Origin: Treponema sp.
GTDB lineage: Bacteria > Spirochaetota > Spirochaetia > Treponematales > Treponemataceae
Length of the DNA stretch: 64,000 nucleotides
Direction of reading: 5' to 3'
Assembly (NCBI GenBank): GCA_024402535.1
Contig: JAKSTN010000007.1
Location: forward strand, 1-64,000
The translations under genes were made by a program, and so were the position numbers. How positions within the stretch are numbered: position 1 is the first letter of the stretch; every line of letters begins with the position of its first letter. This document shows positions 61,441 through 64,000 of the stretch, in pieces. Under the pieces are notes generated by a model that saw nothing but the letters and a program-made list of their open reading frames with translations, was not told where the DNA came from and ran no database searches.

Positions 61441-61861
61441 GTAGGATTAAATCAAATAGTCCCAGCTGCGCCGCGGAGGCTGGATTGTCACACCGATTGA
61501 AATGTAGGGGTAATGGCAGCTAACGCAACGCTCTAACGAGCTGTGGGGACATCTGTTTGTATGGGAAGTAATTTTTTAGAATGGTTTTCTGCATGGGAAA
61601 TCGTTTTGTAAAAGTTTTTAGTCTGTATTGTCTTGCGTAAGTTTTTTACAAAGTAGGATTAAATCAAATAAATATCTTTGTTTTAATGAATTACGCGAAG
61701 GAACAGAAAATGGTGTATGCCGAGCATTTGAAGCGGGGCTGAATAGTTTCTTTGACCCGCTTCACATGAAGCGAAATATTGAGCGGTCGGCAATACCCAT
61801 TTTTGTGACTGGGAGTAATTCATTAAACGTATATAAACAAAGTTATTTGATTTGATCCTAC
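61441..61861. mobile_element. Fold-back MITE-like element, copy 4 (composite)
   Basis: Left part (61441-61652) matches the left half of copy 1, from GTAGGATTAAATCAAATAG through GTCACACCGATT and CGAGCTGTGGGGA, but loses its right half. The right part (61653-61861) is a complete 209-bp core bounded by GTAGGATT / ATCCTAC, almost identical to 12253-12461. CTTGCGTAAGTTTTTTA before the core is also shared with copy 2. This reads as one element inserted in, or recombined with, another. Confidence 0.82.
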
Positions 61862-61972
61862 TATTTCCAGTTATAATTTTTCATTAATACCTAATATTGT
61901 CAGTGTTTTACGGAATATCTTTATGGTGTAAAGCGGCAAATCGGTTATACTTAAAATGAGGAGATTTACTAA

Positions 61973-63082
61973 ATGATTAAAAGACCCTTCAAAGATATTG
62001 AACTTTCCCTTTTAGGTATGGGAAATATGCGTCTTCCTATTATGGAAGGCGGAAAAGACAAAGATATTGACTACGAAAAAGCTTCAGAAATTATTGATAT
62101 TTGTATGAAAAGCGGAATCAACTACTATGATACAGCTCACGTTTATCATGGTGGCGGAGCTTCGGAAAAGTTCCTTGGGGACGTGATGACAAAATATCCC
62201 CGTGATTCATATTATCTGGCAACAAAATATAACATTGGCGCTGAAAAAGATTATAAAAAATGTTTTGAAGACCAGCTGGAACGCATGAAGACAGATCACA
62301 TCGACTTTTACCTGATTCATTGTATTCTGGACAACAATATGCAGGAATATATTGATTCAGGTGCTGTTGATTATTTTATTGAACAGCAGAAAGCCGGCCG
62401 CATTACATATCTTGGTTTCAGTTCACACGCTTCTGTTGAAACTCTGGAAAAATTCGCAAGCATGCGTCAGTGGGATTTTGCTCAGATTCAGTTGAATTAC
62501 TTTGACTGGATGTATGGAAATACAAAGAAGGAATATGAAATTCTTGCAAGCCGCAACATTCCAGTCCTTGCTATGGAATCTGTTCGCGGTGGACGTCTGG
62601 CACAGCTTACTCCTGATGCAGAAAAAATTTTGAAAGACGCACATCCAGACTGGAGCATTCCTTCATGGGCTTTCCGCTGGCTTATGAGACTTCCAGCTCT
62701 TACAGTAAGCCTTAGTGGTATGACAACAAAAGAACAGGCACTGGATAATATCAAGACATTTACAGATGTTGAACCTCTTACAGATGAAGAAGAAAAACTG
62801 CTTTTCAAAGCATGTGATCTTTTCCATACGCAGGTTCAGGTTCCATGTACAGCTTGCCGTTACTGTACAGATGGATGCCCTGTTCAGATTAATATTCCGG
62901 AAATTCTAAAAGTTTATAACCAGTACAAGCTTCAGGGCGGCTGGGCACTTCATGCTCTTAAGGATGTTAAATCAGAAGGACTGCCAAAAGACTGTGTTCA
63001 GTGTGGTGCATGTACAGGACACTGCCCTCAGAGTATTGACGTTCCTGCAATTATGGCTGAACTTGCCGAAGCTACAAAATAA
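61973..63082 (+). CDS. Aldo/keto reductase with two 4Fe-4S motifs
   Basis: 369 residues. An AKR barrel (residues 1-270) with NYYDTAHVYHGG (catalytic Asp/Tyr region), LATKYNI (Lys) and FYLIHC (His), followed by a C-terminal ferredoxin-like domain with C-x2-C-x2-C-x3-C-P motifs CTACRYCTDGCP and CVQCGACTGHCP. This fusion occurs in anaerobes, where electrons can pass from clusters to the reductase. GAGGAG ribosome binding site. Its upstream region begins right after the fold-back element. The substrate is unknown. Confidence 0.92.
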   Translation: MIKRPFKDIELSLLGMGNMRLPIMEGGKDKDIDYEKASEIIDICMKSGINYYDTAHVYHGGGASEKFLGDVMTKYPRDSYYLATKYNIGAEKDYKKCFEDQLERMKTDHIDFYLIHCILDNNMQEYIDSGAVDYFIEQQKAGRITYLGFSSHASVETLEKFASMRQWDFAQIQLNYFDWMYGNTKKEYEILASRNIPVLAMESVRGGRLAQLTPDAEKILKDAHPDWSIPSWAFRWLMRLPALTVSLSGMTTKEQALDNIKTFTDVEPLTDEEEKLLFKACDLFHTQVQVPCTACRYCTDGCPVQINIPEILKVYNQYKLQGGWALHALKDVKSEGLPKDCVQCGACTGHCPQSIDVPAIMAELAEATK

Positions 63083-63110
63083 AGTGGTTCAGTAATTCAT
63101 ATAGGAAACA

Positions 63111-63141
63111 GAAAGCCGCGGCCTAGAGTCCGCGGCTTTCT
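63111..63141. terminator. Bidirectional terminator
   Basis: GAAAGCCGCGG / CCGCGGCTTTC, an 11-bp perfect stem with an 8-nt loop between two converging genes. Confidence 0.85.
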
Positions 63142-63169
63142 TATTCAGTGGGACGTTTCAACATCCAGC

Positions 63170-64000
63170 TTAAGGTACGTAAATTACTTCGCGTGGTTTT
63201 GAACCATTTGCAGGTCCTACAATTCCTCGTTCTTCCATTTCTTCAACAAGTCGGGCTGCTCGGTTGTAACCGATCTTCAGACGACGTTGAACGTAAGATG
63301 TACTTGCTTTTCCTGCCTGAAGAACAACCTGGAGGGCTTCTTCGTAAAGAGGGTCTTCTCCAAAGTCTGTGTCTTTATCAAAGAGTTCACCCTGATCATC
63401 TTCATCATCCTGGAAAATATCTTCATCAATATAATCAGGTTCACCGTATTCCTTAACGGCATCAACAACACTTTCAACTTCTTCATCGCTGATGAATGTT
63501 CCCTGAATACGAACTGGGTTTGGATCAACGGCTGAAGCATAAAGCATGTCACCTTTACCAAGCAGTTTTTCAGCACCCGGTGAGTCGATGATGATTCCAG
63601 AGTCTGTGCGGGAAGCAACCATGAATGCGATACGGCTTGGAATATTTGCCTTGATAAGACCTGTAATAACGTTTACAGATGGACGCTGTGTTGCAAGTAC
63701 CAGGTGGATACCAACGGCACGGGACATGGCTGTGAGACGGGCAACAACGTTTTCTGTTTCTTTTCCTGTTGTAGCCATAAGGTCAGCAAATTCGTCAATA
63801 ATAACAATGATGTATGGCAGTTTTTCAGCAGCCATTTTCTGTTCCTTGATTTTCTTATTGTAGCTTGAAATATCGCGCACACCCATGTGATCAAGGAGTG
63901 AGTAACGGCGTTCCATTTCGCAGATACAGTACTGCAGAGCCTGAAGGGCTTTCTTGCTTTCTGTAATAACAGGAGTAAGCAGGTGAGGAATGTCGTTATA
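63170..64000 (-). CDS. ftsK: DNA translocase FtsK, C-terminal part (cut by window edge)
   Basis: The frame stays open to the right edge of the window, so the N-terminal part is missing. Visible are YNDIPHLLTPV at the edge, EMERRY, IVIIDEFADLM (Walker B), SRAVGIHLVLATQRPSVNVITGLIKANIPSRIAF (read in pieces) and KLLGKGDML, then an acidic linker and the C-terminal winged-helix gamma domain (ASTSYVQRRLKIGYNRAARLVEEME), which recognises KOPS-like sequences. It moves chromosome DNA at division. The Walker A part lies outside the window. Confidence 0.95.
   Translation of the reverse strand, partial: YNDIPHLLTPVITESKKALQALQYCICEMERRYSLLDHMGVRDISSYNKKIKEQKMAAEKLPYIIVIIDEFADLMATTGKETENVVARLTAMSRAVGIHLVLATQRPSVNVITGLIKANIPSRIAFMVASRTDSGIIIDSPGAEKLLGKGDMLYASAVDPNPVRIQGTFISDEEVESVVDAVKEYGEPDYIDEDIFQDDEDDQGELFDKDTDFGEDPLYEEALQVVLQAGKASTSYVQRRLKIGYNRAARLVEEMEERGIVGPANGSKPREVIYVP

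Noticed and set aside
1..64000. tRNA or rRNA genes
   Set aside because: No cloverleaf-like sequence with conserved T-loop GTTCRANNC and CCA end, and no rRNA landmark sequences, were found on reading; a covariance search could still reveal a missed one.

Overview
The window looks like chromosomal DNA of a host-associated, carbohydrate-fermenting spirochaete, most likely a gut or rumen Treponema. This is inferred from the mix of genes: many outer-membrane-like proteins ending in Phe, lipoproteins with loose spirochaetal lipoboxes, a pyruvate phosphate dikinase, GPH and DMT sugar/solute carriers, GH31 and GH26-like glycosidases, and a moderately AT-rich composition broken by short GC-rich intergenic repeats. 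No rRNA or tRNA gene was seen, and no species can be named from the sequence alone.

Layout. 1-1007 is a gene-free, repeat-dense stretch ahead of purB. It holds a hairpin, a 20-bp palindrome, tandem hairpin units, a periodic array of inverted octamers, and a GC-rich block with a long hairpin. 1008-5425 holds purB, a thioesterase, a tocopherol cyclase-like protein, a DUF218 protein and slyX. 5881-12067 holds an RNA methyltransferase, a TetR regulator with a diacylglycerol-kinase-fold enzyme, a TrkH channel and mnmE. 12463-15787 holds a CE2-like esterase, a CDP-alcohol phosphatidyltransferase and a GH26-like protein. 15957-19774 is an AT-rich accessory island on the minus strand with two toxin-antitoxin pairs and a coupled cluster of small unknown genes, including a degenerate M23 domain.

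19959-33735 is devoted to carbohydrate use and the cell envelope: GH31, a secreted HELTH metallopeptidase with a possible barrel, a 2016-residue Ig-repeat protein, an outer-membrane protein and a membrane HD-GYP protein whose HD histidine is lost. 33802-37597 holds an NlpC/P60-barrel fusion, a CBM48 protein, metK and nth. 38020-47421 holds a GT-B-like protein divergent from a TetR-GPH transporter pair with a clear palindromic operator, a DMT exporter, a GGDEF protein with a LacI-type ligand domain, a family VIII-like esterase and putP. 47637-58447 holds two lipoproteins, tex, an outer-membrane protein, and the minus-strand operon DUF1015-MerR-Rsm22. 58584-64000 holds ppdK, an aldo/keto reductase with two 4Fe-4S motifs, and the C-terminal part of ftsK, cut by the window edge.

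The most unusual signals are non-coding. (1) Four related intergenic fold-back elements of about 390-420 bp (5434, 12071, 37592, 61441) share TIR-like ends; two contain a 209-bp core that is nearly identical although the copies lie 49 kb apart. (2) At 349-634 four pairs of AGCTATAA / TTATAGCT lie exactly 20 bp apart within each pair and repeat every 82-84 bp. (3) Several proteins carry basic, low-complexity C-terminal tails (methyltransferase, CBM48 protein, Tex, PPDK). (4) Several genes have a -10 box directly before the start codon and no Shine-Dalgarno site.
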